Source: Mesorhizobium sp. dw_380
Lineage (GTDB): Bacteria > Pseudomonadota > Alphaproteobacteria > Rhizobiales > Rhizobiaceae
NCBI RefSeq assembly: GCF_018588885.1
Contig: NZ_JAFFIW010000004.1
Span: forward strand, 186,001-250,000
Direction: 5' to 3'
DNA: 64,000 bases
A program made the position numbers and the translations under genes. Under the pieces are notes generated by a model. It was not told the DNA's origin. It did not search any database and saw only the letters and a program-made list of their open reading frames with translations. Below are positions 49,911 to 59,680 of the stretch, in pieces; position 1 is the stretch's first letter, and every line of letters begins with the position of its first letter.

Positions 49911-51976
49911 GCCTTATCTCTCGCAAAAAAATCCGGAAAATCTTCCATTGCGGCGGCTATAATGCGCAGCGATGCCGCGACCTGCAGCAATTCGCCGGTG
50001 GCGTTTCGCTGGGCGATGCCTGCCGCGTAATGCCGGGCGACGGCGACGGTGGATGTCCTTGGATCGCCGGGCGCGCGGAAGAGCAGTTCGCGCGCCAATC
50101 CCCTCAGGAAGTTGGCGATTGAAAGCGCGGTCTCGGGCGGGATGGAGTGGCTCCGGCTCGCACCGCGCAGCCGCAGGATTTCGAGACCGACCGTGACTGC
50201 CGCCACACCGCCGCCCAGGACCGCCTCGCCCGTCCTGCCGGAATTCTGCACCAGCGGCATCAGCTGGTTGATCCGGTCATAGGCGAGGCTCTCGAAGGCA
50301 GAACGTCTCGGCACGCGCTCGTGCAGGCAAAGCCTCGCCAAATCCTCGCGCATGGCCCGCACGATGCGGTTGGCCGCAAGCCATGGGTCGGCAGGCAGCA
50401 CGATGATGAAGACACCGATCGCCAGCAGGATACCGACCAGGATGGATGCCGAGCCGGCGAGGAAGGGGCCGGGATCGTAGGTCATCGCCTGATGCGGACT
50501 GAGGAAGGCGAGGAAGTTGATGGCGAAGGCCGTTGCCACGCCAACGTAGCGCGGATTGGCCATGGCGAGCGCCGCCGGCACCAGGATCGGCACGACAAAA
50601 AGCGTGAACCAGCCGAAGCCGGGCAAAGCGGGAAGCGCGATCTGGCCGACGAGGAAGGCAAAGGGCAGAGCGAGCAGTGTTCCCTTGAAGAAACCCCAGG
50701 ACACCTGCACAGGGTCGGGGCGAGAGGCAAACAGGCTCGACACGACGGCAACGAGAATGACGGTGCCGGCCGCCTCCGACCATTTCGTCGTCAGCCAGAA
50801 CGCCGCGACCAGCAGCGTGGCAAGGGCGGCGCGGATGGCGTTGCGCACCGCGCCGGGATAGTCGCGATGCACCACCAGCGCGGGCTGCCGGCTGCCGGGG
50901 CGCGGACGGCGCGTTACCGGCGCGCGTAGGGCATCGAGCCCGCGCAGCGCCTGCTTCAGCGCCTCGGCGAAATCCGCGGCGATTGTGAGGCGGGTGATGG
51001 TGCCAACCCTGTCGTCGCCCTGGTCGGTCGAGGCATCGGGCATTTGCCGGGCCTTCGCCGAAATCGCGTCGAGCCGTGCCACCCAGGGGGCAGTGTCGTC
51101 CAGCGCGCCGGGCTTGGCCGCCAGTTCGCTGACAAGTGTGTGCAGTTCGCCGCGTACCGGGATGAGTGCCGCGTTCTTTGGCGCTGCGTGCGAATGCAGG
51201 GCGCGTGCCGCCGACAGCGCCGAGAGCAATTGTCCGATGGTGCGCCGCACCGGGTGGGCGCGGGGCGCGAAGCTCGGTGCCTCGAGCCTGGCATAGGCGC
51301 GCATCTCGCCAAGCGTCTGGGTGTCGGCGACCAGCTTCCGGTGCAGGCCGGAAAGCGTTGCCGGATCGCCGCCGGAGAACGCGCCGCCGGCATAGGTAGC
51401 GAGATCGAGAATGCAGCGTTTCAGCCGCGAAATAATGGCGTCACTGGCCAGTTTCGGTAGGATCAGGCGGCTGGTCAGGCCGGCGCAGACGATACCGAGC
51501 GCGATCTCCGCGCAACGCGCGACGGCAAGGTCGACGACCAGATGCGGCTGCCCGAAGGCGGGCAGGCCGATGATCATGGCGGTGTAACCGGCAAGCGCCG
51601 CACCATAGGCTTCGGGATTGCGCAGCAGCGACGAGACGAGGGTGCAGATACCGATCCAGACGGCGAGCACCGTCACCAGCAGCCATGGATTGGTGCCGAA
51701 CACGGTGGTGATCCCTATGGCCGCAACGCCGCCGGCAAGCGTGCCGAGCAACCGGTAAAAACCCTTGGCCAGCACCATGCCGGCGACCGGTTGGGCGACG
51801 ATGAACACCGTCATCATCGCCCATTGCGGGTGGTCGAGCTTGAGGGCGTAGGCAGCCAGAAGTGCGATCAGGCCGGCCGAAACAGTGCGAAGCGCGAAAA
51901 TCCAGTCCGAACGCGTCGGCAGCGTCAATCCGGCTAAACTCGCCTCGAAGTAGCCCTTCAGCCGCACCCAGGTCAC
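49907..51976 (-). CDS. FUSC-family inner-membrane exporter (AaeB-like)
   Basis: The 689-residue protein has two blocks of about six membrane spans (about 25-165 and 375-530), each followed by a cytosolic helical domain, the layout of fusaric acid resistance/aromatic acid exporter pumps. WAMMTVFIVAQPVAGMVLAK near 50 is a typical FUSC strand. It exports aromatic acids or toxins with outer-membrane partners, none of which is adjacent here. The start is GTG after GGAGACGAG. Confidence 0.88.
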   Translation of the reverse strand: MTWVRLKGYFEASLAGLTLPTRSDWIFALRTVSAGLIALLAAYALKLDHPQWAMMTVFIVAQPVAGMVLAKGFYRLLGTLAGGVAAIGITTVFGTNPWLLVTVLAVWIGICTLVSSLLRNPEAYGAALAGYTAMIIGLPAFGQPHLVVDLAVARCAEIALGIVCAGLTSRLILPKLASDAIISRLKRCILDLATYAGGAFSGGDPATLSGLHRKLVADTQTLGEMRAYARLEAPSFAPRAHPVRRTIGQLLSALSAARALHSHAAPKNAALIPVRGELHTLVSELAAKPGALDDTAPWVARLDAISAKARQMPDASTDQGDDRVGTITRLTIAADFAEALKQALRGLDALRAPVTRRPRPGSRQPALVVHRDYPGAVRNAIRAALATLLVAAFWLTTKWSEAAGTVILVAVVSSLFASRPDPVQVSWGFFKGTLLALPFAFLVGQIALPALPGFGWFTLFVVPILVPAALAMANPRYVGVATAFAINFLAFLSPHQAMTYDPGPFLAGSASILVGILLAIGVFIIVLPADPWLAANRIVRAMREDLARLCLHERVPRRSAFESLAYDRINQLMPLVQNSGRTGEAVLGGGVAAVTVGLEILRLRGASRSHSIPPETALSIANFLRGLARELLFRAPGDPRTSTVAVARHYAAGIAQRNATGELLQVAASLRIIAAAMEDFPDFFARDKA

Positions 51977-52022
51977 ATACTCGTCTCCGCAACTGGAGCC
52001 TGTGTTATGGACCGGCTGGCCG

Positions 52023-54080
52023 CTAGATATCCAGCACTTCCGTCTCCGCGAATTCGGCGCGTTCCTGGATGAAACGGAAGCGGGCTTCCGGCTTGGTGCC
52101 CATCAGCGCATCGACCGCGTCCTTGGTCGCGGCCTCGGCGTCGATCACGTCGACCCTGAGCAGCGTGCGCTTCCTCGGGTCCATGGTGGTCTCCTTGAGC
52201 TGCGCCGCCATCATCTCGCCCAGGCCCTTGAAACGGCCAAGCTCGACCTTGCCGCGCCCGGTGAATTCGGTGCGCAGGAGCTCGTCCTTGTGGGCATCGT
52301 CGCGGGCGTAGGCGACCTTGCCGCCTTGCCTGATCGAGTAAAGTGGCGGCACTGCCAGATAGAGATGGCCGCCACGCACCAGCGCCGGCATCTCCTGGTA
52401 GAAGAAGGTGATCAGCAGCGAGGCGATGTGGGCGCCGTCGACGTCGGCGTCGGTCATGATGATCACGCGGTCGTAGCGCAAATCCTCGTCGCGGTACTTA
52501 GAGCGCGTGCCGCAGCCGAGCGCCTGGATCAGGTCCGATATCTGCTGGTTGGCAGCCAGCTTGTCGTTGCCGGCGCTGGCGACATTGAGGATTTTTCCGC
52601 GCAGCGGCAGCACCGCCTGGCTGGCACGGTCGCGCGCCTGCTTGGCCGAGCCGCCGGCCGAGTCGCCTTCGACGATGAAGAGTTCGGCGCCGGCAGCGGC
52701 GTTCTGCGTGCAGTCGGCGAGCTTGCCCGGCAGGCGCAATTTGCGCACGGCGCTCTTGCGCGACACTTCTTTTTCCTGGCGGCGGCGCACCCTCTCGTCG
52801 GCGCGCGCGATCACCCATTCGAGCAGCTTCGAGGCCTCTTGCGGATTGTCGGCCAGCCAATGGTCGAACGGATCGCGGATCGCGGTCTCGACAATCCGAA
52901 TGGCCTCGATCGTCGCCAACCGGTCCTTGGTCTGGCCGACGAATTCAGGTTCGCGGATGAACACCGACAGCATGCCCGCCGCCGAGATCATGACGTCTTC
53001 CGAGGTGACGATCGAGGCGCGCTTGTTGCCGACGAGGTCGGCATAGGCGCGCAAACCGCGCGTCAGCACGTTGCGGAAGCCGGCTTCGTGGGTGCCGCCT
53101 TCGCCGGTCGGGATGGTGTTGCAGTAGGAATTGATGAAGCCGTCGCCGCCGAACCAGGTCACCGCCCATTCAAGCGAACCATGGCCGCCCTGCTTCTCGC
53201 TCTTGCCGGCGAAGATTTCGCGCGTCACCTGGAAATCGTCGCCCAGCGATGCCTTGAGATAGTCCTTCAAGCCGCCAGGGAAATGGAACTCCGCCTTCGC
53301 CGGCGTCTGGTCCTTTTCCTTGATCAGCGAGGGATCGCAGGTCCAGCGGATCTCGACGCCGCCGAACAGATACGCCTTCGAGCGCGTCATGCGGTAAAGC
53401 CGCGCCGGCTCGAATGCGGCGCCCTTGCCGAAGATCTGCTCGTCCGGATGGAAGCGGATCTTGGTGCCGCGCCGGTTGTGGATTTCGCCAAGCTGCTCCA
53501 GGCCGCTTACCGGAACGCCGCGCGAGAAGCGCTGACGGTATAATTGACGGCCCCGCGCGACTTCGACCTCGAGATGGTCCGACAGGGCGTTGACCACGGA
53601 CACGCCCACGCCGTGCAGGCCGCCTGATGTTTCGTAGACCTTGGAATCGAACTTGCCGCCCGAATGCAGCGTCGTCATGATCACTTCGAGCGCGGGCTTC
53701 TTGAATTTCGGATGCGGATCGACCGGGATGCCGCGGCCATTGTCGGTGACAGAGAGATAGCCGTCGGCCGAGAGTTCGACATCGATGAAGGTGGCATGAC
53801 CGGCGACTGCCTCGTCCATCGAATTGTCGATGACCTCGGCGAACAGATGGTGCATCGCCTTGTCGTCGGTGCCGCCAATATACATGCCCGGCCGGCGGCG
53901 CACCGGCTCCAGCCCTTCGAGCACCTCGATGTCGGCGGCACTGTAGCCTTCCGAGCCGTCACGACTTGCGGCGGGGCGCCTGGCCGCCGCCTTCACCAGT
54001 GGATCGGCCGGGCGCGCCGCCGCCCGAACCGGCTGCGGCTGCTTGTCCAGATCTCGGAAAAGGTCGTTGCTGTCGTCCAT
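52023..54080 (-). CDS. parE: DNA topoisomerase IV subunit B
   Basis: ParE is the ATPase subunit of topoisomerase IV, which decatenates daughter chromosomes. The 685-residue type IIA subunit has the GHKL ATPase domain (EVIDNSMDEAVAGHATFIDV near 65, TDNGRGIPVDPHPKF near 92, and GGLHGVGVSVVNALSD near 130), the transducer region, and the TOPRIM domain (LFIVEGDSAGGSAKQARDRA near 450 and IIMTDADVDGAHIASLLI near 525). The choice ParE over GyrB rests on length without the GyrB insert and on rhizobial context. ATG 54080 (MDDSNDLFRDLDKQPQP) is preferred to 54110. Confidence 0.94.
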   Translation of the reverse strand: MDDSNDLFRDLDKQPQPVRAAARPADPLVKAAARRPAASRDGSEGYSAADIEVLEGLEPVRRRPGMYIGGTDDKAMHHLFAEVIDNSMDEAVAGHATFIDVELSADGYLSVTDNGRGIPVDPHPKFKKPALEVIMTTLHSGGKFDSKVYETSGGLHGVGVSVVNALSDHLEVEVARGRQLYRQRFSRGVPVSGLEQLGEIHNRRGTKIRFHPDEQIFGKGAAFEPARLYRMTRSKAYLFGGVEIRWTCDPSLIKEKDQTPAKAEFHFPGGLKDYLKASLGDDFQVTREIFAGKSEKQGGHGSLEWAVTWFGGDGFINSYCNTIPTGEGGTHEAGFRNVLTRGLRAYADLVGNKRASIVTSEDVMISAAGMLSVFIREPEFVGQTKDRLATIEAIRIVETAIRDPFDHWLADNPQEASKLLEWVIARADERVRRRQEKEVSRKSAVRKLRLPGKLADCTQNAAAGAELFIVEGDSAGGSAKQARDRASQAVLPLRGKILNVASAGNDKLAANQQISDLIQALGCGTRSKYRDEDLRYDRVIIMTDADVDGAHIASLLITFFYQEMPALVRGGHLYLAVPPLYSIRQGGKVAYARDDAHKDELLRTEFTGRGKVELGRFKGLGEMMAAQLKETTMDPRKRTLLRVDVIDAEAATKDAVDALMGTKPEARFRFIQERAEFAETEVLDI

Positions 54081-54317
54081 GCCTGCCATAAGTCCGGTGC
54101 TGCGAATCACTCGCCGATACTGCCACGCTTTTCAGCGCCAAGCGACGGAGGTTCCTGTTACGTTCGGGGATCTGAACCCTCTTATCTTAAAACCATTCGA
54201 TAACCAAGGCGGCCGAAATAGGTCAAATGCCGCCGCGCAAGATTCCTGATTCTTTAACAATGACGCCTAGCGTGAGCCCAACATAACAAGAAAACGACGG
54301 GCAGCAGGGGTTTCGGC

Positions 54318-55244
54318 GTGAGGGGCAAGGCCATAACGATGATCGGTATCGCCGCCGTTTTCGGCGCGATCTCGATCTTTGCCGCGGATTTCTGGGTCAA
54401 GAGCCAGGCCAAGGCCGATGCCGGGGAGAAAACGGCTTCGATCGCTGCTCCGGCCGCGCCCAGGATCGAGTTCAAGACCATCGTGGTGGCGAGCGCGCCG
54501 TTGCGCTATGGCATGGAACTCGACCGCGCCAAGCTGATCCAAATCCCCTGGCCGCAGGATTCGCTGCCGCAGGGTGCCTTTGCCACCATCGATGGATTGC
54601 TCGGCGATGGTGGCCGCGTTGTGCTGTCGCCGATCGAGGTCAACGAACCGGTGCTGCTGACAAAGCTGTCGGGGCCTAACGGCCGCGCGACGCTCTCCAA
54701 CATGCTGACGCCCGGAATGCGGGCGGTCACAATCCGCACCGACGAGATCGCCGGCGTCGGAGGTTTCGTCACGCCGGGCGACCGCGTCGATGTCGTGCTG
54801 ACACGCGATGCCGGTGAAATCCAGGAAGTCGCCAAGAACGCGCAAGGGGCAGCCGGCTCGACCATCACCTCCGAAATCGTCGTCGCCGACGCCAAGGTGC
54901 TGAGCGTCGGCCAGGGCGCCGACGTGCGCCAGACCACGCCGCAGGTGGCCAATTCCGTGACCCTCGAGGTGACGACCGAGGGCGCGCAGAAAGTGGCGCT
55001 TGCCCGCACGGTCGGCACGCTGTCGTTGTCGCTGCGCTCCGCCAGCGAAGGCGGCGACGGCAAGAACGGCGTCACCACCATCTCTTCCTTCGGCGGATCG
55101 GTCGCGGGCAAAGCCCAGGCCGCGGCCGGCTCGCTGTTCGATGCGGTGATCAAGGAGCCTGAGAAGCCGAAGTTCAGGACGGTCATCGTGACACGTGGGA
55201 CGACAGCCGAGGAATATCAGGTTCCTTCGAAGGACCAGAAGTAA
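54318..55244 (+). CDS. cpaB: Flp pilus assembly protein CpaB (RcpC)
   Basis: The 308-residue protein has one N-terminal membrane span (TMIGIAAVFGAISIFAADFW), then a SAF domain with the CpaB signature APLRYGMELDRAKLIQIPWP near 62 and GPNGRATLSNMLTPGMRAVT near 117. CpaB is periplasmic and links the secretin to the inner-membrane platform. GTG 54318 is used; ATG 54339 is an alternative. It opens the Tad/Cpa operon cpaB-C-D-E-F-tadB-tadC. The upstream pilin and cpaA genes usual in this locus are absent. Confidence 0.93.
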   Translation: MRGKAITMIGIAAVFGAISIFAADFWVKSQAKADAGEKTASIAAPAAPRIEFKTIVVASAPLRYGMELDRAKLIQIPWPQDSLPQGAFATIDGLLGDGGRVVLSPIEVNEPVLLTKLSGPNGRATLSNMLTPGMRAVTIRTDEIAGVGGFVTPGDRVDVVLTRDAGEIQEVAKNAQGAAGSTITSEIVVADAKVLSVGQGADVRQTTPQVANSVTLEVTTEGAQKVALARTVGTLSLSLRSASEGGDGKNGVTTISSFGGSVAGKAQAAAGSLFDAVIKEPEKPKFRTVIVTRGTTAEEYQVPSKDQK

Positions 55245-55273
55245 AGCCGGTGGGGACCAGGCGGGACGGGACA

Positions 55274-56719
55274 ATGCCGATGCGTAGCCTATTTCGAATG
55301 ACGGACCGGTCGCGCTTTGTGCGCGCCCTGGCAATGACGGTTGCACTGGCCACGAGCGGGATGCTCGCTTTGCCTGGCGCTGCCAAGGCCGACAACGAAG
55401 TGGTCTATGTCTCGTCGACCAGAAATGCGTCGATCAAGGTCGCCAAGGGCAAGCCCAAGACGATCGTGACGAGCGCCGCCTTCTACCAGATCGTCATCGG
55501 CGATCCGGAGATCGCCAACGTCAACCCTTTGACCGACAAATCCTTCTATGTGCTCGGTAACAATCTCGGCACCACTGGCATCGCGCTGTTCGACGACAAA
55601 AAGCAGCTTGTCGGCACCATCGACATCGAGGTGACGCTCGACACCGACCAACTGGCCAGCACAATCCGCGCCAGCGTGCCGGATGCCAAGATCAAGGTCG
55701 GCTCGGCCAATGGCCGCGTCGTGCTGTCGGGCGAGGCGGATGACGCGGTCGCCGCCGAAAAGGCAAACAAGATCGCCACCCGCTTTTCCGGCAACGAGGA
55801 GGTGATCAACTCGGTCAACATCTCGTCCTCGCAGCAGGTCCAGCTCAATGTCCGCTTCGTCGAGATCAACCGCCAGGCAGGCCAGGATCTCGGCGCCAAA
55901 TACAGCGCCAATTTCGCCTACGGCCTTGGCGGGCGCGACGTCACCATCGATCCGGGAACCGTGCCTGGGGCCGGGACCGGCGAGATCATCGGCCGGCTGC
56001 TTTCGAATGGTGTGTCGATCGATATCGCCATCAAGGCGCTGGAAGAACGTGGCCTGGCCCGTCGGCTGGCCGAGCCGAACCTGATCGCCCGGTCCGGCGA
56101 GACGGCGAGCTTCCTAGCCGGCGGCGAATTCCCGATCCCGGTTTCGGAGGAAAACGGCAAGATCTCGGTCAGCTACAAGAAATACGGTGTCAGCCTGGAC
56201 TTCACGCCGACAGTGCTCAAGGACGGGTTGGTCAGCCTCGACATCGCGCCGGAAGTGTCTTCCATCGACGCGTCGGCCTCCTACAACATCGGCAACATTT
56301 CGGTGCCCGGTTTCATCGTGCGCCGCGCCAAGACCTCGGTCGACTTGAAGAACGGCCAGAGCTTCATGATCGCCGGGCTGCTGCAGTCGCAAAACGACAT
56401 CACCACGTCGCGCATTCCCGGCCTCGGCAAGATGCCGGTGCTCGGGGCCCTGTTCTCGTCGAAATCCTACCAGCGGCGCGAGACCGACCTGGTCATCATT
56501 GTCACGCCCTATCTGGTCAAGCCGGTCGATCCGTCGAAGAAGATGGCCGAGCCGACCAACGGCACGCAGCCGGCCAGCAACGTCGACTATTTCCTCAACA
56601 ACACCGAGGAAGTGAAGGGGCCGGACACCAACCGCGCACTGGCGCTGGCCGATGGCAGTGCCGCACGGGTCGCTCCCGCCACCACGGTCGGGCATTTCCT
56701 CGACCTGCCGAAGGACTGA
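55274..56719 (+). CDS. cpaC: Flp pilus secretin CpaC (RcpA)
   Basis: The 481-residue outer-membrane secretin forms the channel for the pilus. It has a signal peptide near 1-38 (GMLALPGAAKA), an N-terminal periplasmic part with a BON-like segment (VVLSGEADDAVAAEKANKIA, about 150), and the secretin core (about 210-440), including ERGLARRLAEPNLIARSGET near 262, VSYKKYGVSLDFTPTV near 300, and FMIAGLLQSQNDITTSRIPG near 355. ATG 55274 follows GGACGGGAC; an in-frame GTG at 55250 lacks a site. Confidence 0.95.
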   Translation: MPMRSLFRMTDRSRFVRALAMTVALATSGMLALPGAAKADNEVVYVSSTRNASIKVAKGKPKTIVTSAAFYQIVIGDPEIANVNPLTDKSFYVLGNNLGTTGIALFDDKKQLVGTIDIEVTLDTDQLASTIRASVPDAKIKVGSANGRVVLSGEADDAVAAEKANKIATRFSGNEEVINSVNISSSQQVQLNVRFVEINRQAGQDLGAKYSANFAYGLGGRDVTIDPGTVPGAGTGEIIGRLLSNGVSIDIAIKALEERGLARRLAEPNLIARSGETASFLAGGEFPIPVSEENGKISVSYKKYGVSLDFTPTVLKDGLVSLDIAPEVSSIDASASYNIGNISVPGFIVRRAKTSVDLKNGQSFMIAGLLQSQNDITTSRIPGLGKMPVLGALFSSKSYQRRETDLVIIVTPYLVKPVDPSKKMAEPTNGTQPASNVDYFLNNTEEVKGPDTNRALALADGSAARVAPATTVGHFLDLPKD

Positions 56720-56723
56720 AGCC

Positions 56724-56996
56724 ATGCGTCGTCTGGTCCTGAGATCGAGCATCGCCTTGCTTCTTGCCGGTTTGGCCGGCGGCTGCACCAGCGACGATTA
56801 TGTGCGCAGCGAAGGGGTGACGCCGGGCGCGGGCGAGGCCCAGGCCGCCAACACCGTCATGCAGATGGTCGACCCGTGGAAGTACGGTGTCCAGAACACC
56901 AGGCTTCTGGTGCCCGCCAAGCGCGGCGATGCCGGACCCGTCACACCCGATCAAGCGGCGGGCGCGAAGGCATCGCAGACAAGCTCAAGTAACTGA
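56724..56996 (+). CDS. cpaD: Short CpaD-position lipoprotein
   Basis: The 90-residue protein starts 4 nt after the cpaC stop and has a signal peptide with lipobox LAGGC near residue 20. It has the gene position of CpaD between cpaC and cpaE. Classical CpaD proteins are about 200 or more residues with a peptidoglycan-binding-like domain; here only a leader, a linker and DPWKYGVQNTRLLVP near 50 remain. It is either a natural short version or a replaced gene. The identity rests on position and the lipoprotein signal, so the symbol is tentative. Confidence 0.65.
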   Translation: MRRLVLRSSIALLLAGLAGGCTSDDYVRSEGVTPGAGEAQAANTVMQMVDPWKYGVQNTRLLVPAKRGDAGPVTPDQAAGAKASQTSSSN

Positions 56997-57043
56997 TCCA
57001 AAAGGGCAACTGATCGAAGGCGATCGACCTACAGGCGGCGAGA

Positions 57044-58258
57044 ATGGCAAACGGCATCAAGACCAGGAAGATCCTGCTCGTATCGACGGACAGGACCTTC
57101 GCGCAGGATACGCGGACCGCGTTCGCCGCCTCCGAGATCATCCAGCTGTCGACGGTGGAAAAGAATGTCACCGAATTGCGCGGCGAGGTCCAGGAGACCG
57201 ATTTCGGCGCCATCATCGTCGACATGGACGCGGCGAAGCTGGAGGAGGTCGAGTCGCTGCAGCGCATCATGCGCCGGCTGGAGGGCAAGGCGCCGGTGGT
57301 CGTGGTCACCCAGGAGTTCAATGCCGCCGCCGTGCGCATCCTGGTGCAGCTCAAGGTCGCGGACTTCCTGGTCAAGCCCATCACCACGGCCGATCTGGTG
57401 CGCTCGGTCGTGCGTGCCCTGCAAGGGCCGGGGCGTGAGGAAAACACCGAGTCGCAGATCTACACCTTCATGCCGGCAGCCGGCGGCGTCGGCACCACGA
57501 CACTAGCGCTGCAGACCGCGTTCCAGCTGCACCACTCGGTGACGCGCGGCGCCTCGACCTGCGTGGTCGACCTCAATTTCCAGCAGGGCGCCTGCGCCGA
57601 ATATCTCGACCTCGAGCCGCGTTTCGACATCACCGAGATCGAGAACCAGCCAGAACGCCTCGACCGGCAACTGCTCGATGTCATGCTGTCCAAGCATGCC
57701 AGCGGGCTTTGCGTGCTGGCGGCGCCGACACATCCCTCGGAGATGCGCTCGTTCAAGACCGATGTCGTGGTGCGCATGCTGGACCTCGTCTCGGCCTATT
57801 TCGACAATGTCGTCATCGACATGCCGCGCACCTGGTTTCCATGGACGGAGACCGTGCTGCTCGGCTCCAACAAGCTCTATATCGTCGCCGAAATGACGGT
57901 GCCGTGCCTGCGCCACACGCAAAGGCTGATCCAGGCGGTCTACGAGACCGCGGGCAAGGAAGTGAAGCCGAACGTCATCGTCAACCGTTTCGAGCAGAAG
58001 ATGTTCGACAACGGCATCAAGCAGGCGGACGTCCAGGAAATCCTGGGCGAGCATTTCGTCGGCGGCATCGCCAACAACTACCGGCTCGTGCGCGAGGCGG
58101 TCGACCGTGGCGTGCCGCTGCACGAGATCGATCCCAATGCCAATGTCGTCAACGACCTGAAGAAGATCATCCTTCCGGAGGAGGCGGCCGCGACTGGAGC
58201 CAAGTCGAAGTCGCTGTTCGGCCTCGGTAGGGGCCTGTTGAAGAGGAAGGCCGGATGA
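57044..58258 (+). CDS. cpaE: Flp pilus assembly ATPase-like protein CpaE (TadZ)
   Basis: The 404-residue protein has an N-terminal receiver-like domain (about 1-125, with FGAIIVDMDAAKLEEVESLQ) and a C-terminal MinD/ParA-like domain. The P-loop region reads PAAGGVGTTTLALQTAF, where both deviant Walker A lysines of MinD are replaced (by Ala and Thr). CpaE/TadZ localises the pilus at the cell pole. It overlaps cpaF by 4 nt (ATGA), so the pair is coupled. Confidence 0.93.
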   Translation: MANGIKTRKILLVSTDRTFAQDTRTAFAASEIIQLSTVEKNVTELRGEVQETDFGAIIVDMDAAKLEEVESLQRIMRRLEGKAPVVVVTQEFNAAAVRILVQLKVADFLVKPITTADLVRSVVRALQGPGREENTESQIYTFMPAAGGVGTTTLALQTAFQLHHSVTRGASTCVVDLNFQQGACAEYLDLEPRFDITEIENQPERLDRQLLDVMLSKHASGLCVLAAPTHPSEMRSFKTDVVVRMLDLVSAYFDNVVIDMPRTWFPWTETVLLGSNKLYIVAEMTVPCLRHTQRLIQAVYETAGKEVKPNVIVNRFEQKMFDNGIKQADVQEILGEHFVGGIANNYRLVREAVDRGVPLHEIDPNANVVNDLKKIILPEEAAATGAKSKSLFGLGRGLLKRKAG

Positions 58259-59676
58259 CCAGCCGTTTTTCGACCCTGCAGAACCGCGACGCGCGCCCGC
58301 AGCGTGCAGCGGAATCAACGACCGTCGCGCATCACGCGGTCGTCATTCCGACCAGCCGAAAGGCTTTGCCGGCAAAGCCGGAAGCGCCAGCCGCAAAGAA
58401 TGCCAACAAGGTGCTCGATGCCCGGGTGCGCATCCACCGGTTGTTGCTCGAAGAGATCAATCTGGTCGCGCTAGAGCGCTTGCCCAAGGATGAGATGCGC
58501 CGGCAAGTGCATGATTTCGTATCGGAAAAGACCAAGCAGGAGCGGATGGCGATCAACGCCGCCGAACTCGATGCGCTGGTCGACGATATCGTCGACGAGA
58601 TGGTCGGCCTCGGTCCGCTCGAGCCATTGCTCAAGGATCCTGATATCAACGACATCCTGATCAACGGCCACCAGAACTGCTTCGTCGAAAAGAAGGGCAA
58701 GCTGCAGCAGGTCCATATTCCGTTCAAGGATGAGGCGCATCTGCTTAGGATCGTCAACAAGATCGTCGCCGCCGTCGGCCGCCGCGTCGACGAATCGCAG
58801 CCGATGGTCGACGCGCGCATGCTCGACGGCTCGCGCTTCAACGCCGCCATCCGCCCGGTGGCCGTCGACGGGCCGCTGGTGTCGATCCGCAAATTCTCCA
58901 AGAACAAGCTCGGCCTGCACAGACTGGTCGAGTTCGGGGCCATCACCCAGAACATGGCCGAAGTGCTGGCGGCGGCGGTGCATGCCCGCAAGACGACGAT
59001 CATCTCGGGCGGCACAGGCACCGGCAAGACGACGATGCTCAACGCGCTGTCGGCCTTCATTCCCGAAGATGAGCGGTTGATCACCATCGAGGACGCGGCC
59101 GAACTTCAGCTGCAGCAGCCGCATGTCGCGCGCATGGAGACGCGGCCCGCCAATATCGAGGGCCATGGCGAACTGAAGCAGCGCGATCTCGTCAAGAACG
59201 CGCTGCGCATGCGCCCCGACCGCGTCATTCTTGGCGAGTGCCGCGGCGAGGAAGCGTTCGACATGCTGCAGGCGATGAACACCGGCCACGAAGGGTCGAT
59301 GGCGACCATCCATGCCAACACGCCGCGCGACGCCATTTCGCGCCTCGAGCAGATGCTGGGCATGACCGGCATGCCGATGACGGTGCAGTCGATCCGCAGC
59401 CAGATCGCCAGTGCCATCGACCTTATCGTCCAGCTGACCCGGCTGTCCGACGGCAAGCGCAAGGTGACAAGCGTCGCCGAGGTGACGGGCATGGAAGGCG
59501 ACGTCATCCAGATGCAGGAGATCTTCCGCTTCGTGCGCACCGGCATGGACGCCGATGGCGGGATTCTCGGCTATTTCGAAGCGACCGGCATTCGGCCGCG
59601 CTTCCTGGAGGATCTGCGCGCCATGGGCATCGAGTTTCCCGGACGATATTTCGAACCCGGCCGGCCGCAGGAGTAG
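58255..59676 (+). CDS. cpaF: Flp pilus assembly secretion ATPase CpaF (TadA)
   Basis: The 473-residue hexameric ATPase drives Flp pilus polymerisation. It has an N-terminal domain (about 40-150), a Walker A motif [18 protein letters not shown] near residue 250, an Asp box [18 protein letters not shown], Walker [18 protein letters not shown] near 323, and a His box [13 protein letters not shown] near 345. The N-terminal 40 residues are basic and probably disordered. Confidence 0.97.
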   Translation: MTSRFSTLQNRDARPQRAAESTTVAHHAVVIPTSRKALPAKPEAPAAKNANKVLDARVRIHRLLLEEINLVALERLPKDEMRRQVHDFVSEKTKQERMAINAAELDALVDDIVDEMVGLGPLEPLLKDPDINDILINGHQNCFVEKKGKLQQVHIPFKDEAHLLRIVNKIVAAVGRRVDESQPMVDARMLDGSRFNAAIRPVAVDGPLVSIRKFSKNKLGLHRLVEFGAITQNMAEVLAAAVHARKTTIISGGTGTGKTTMLNALSAFIPEDERLITIEDAAELQLQQPHVARMETRPANIEGHGELKQRDLVKNALRMRPDRVILGECRGEEAFDMLQAMNTGHEGSMATIHANTPRDAISRLEQMLGMTGMPMTVQSIRSQIASAIDLIVQLTRLSDGKRKVTSVAEVTGMEGDVIQMQEIFRFVRTGMDADGGILGYFEATGIRPRFLEDLRAMGIEFPGRYFEPGRPQE

Positions 59677-59680
59677 CCAG

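Noticed and set aside
52002..53543. Long open plus-strand frame (513 codons) over parE
   Set aside because: It lies antisense to parE, whose catalytic motifs are intact. The translation is Arg/Ala/Asp-rich and low in information, as expected for the reverse of a high-GC gene.
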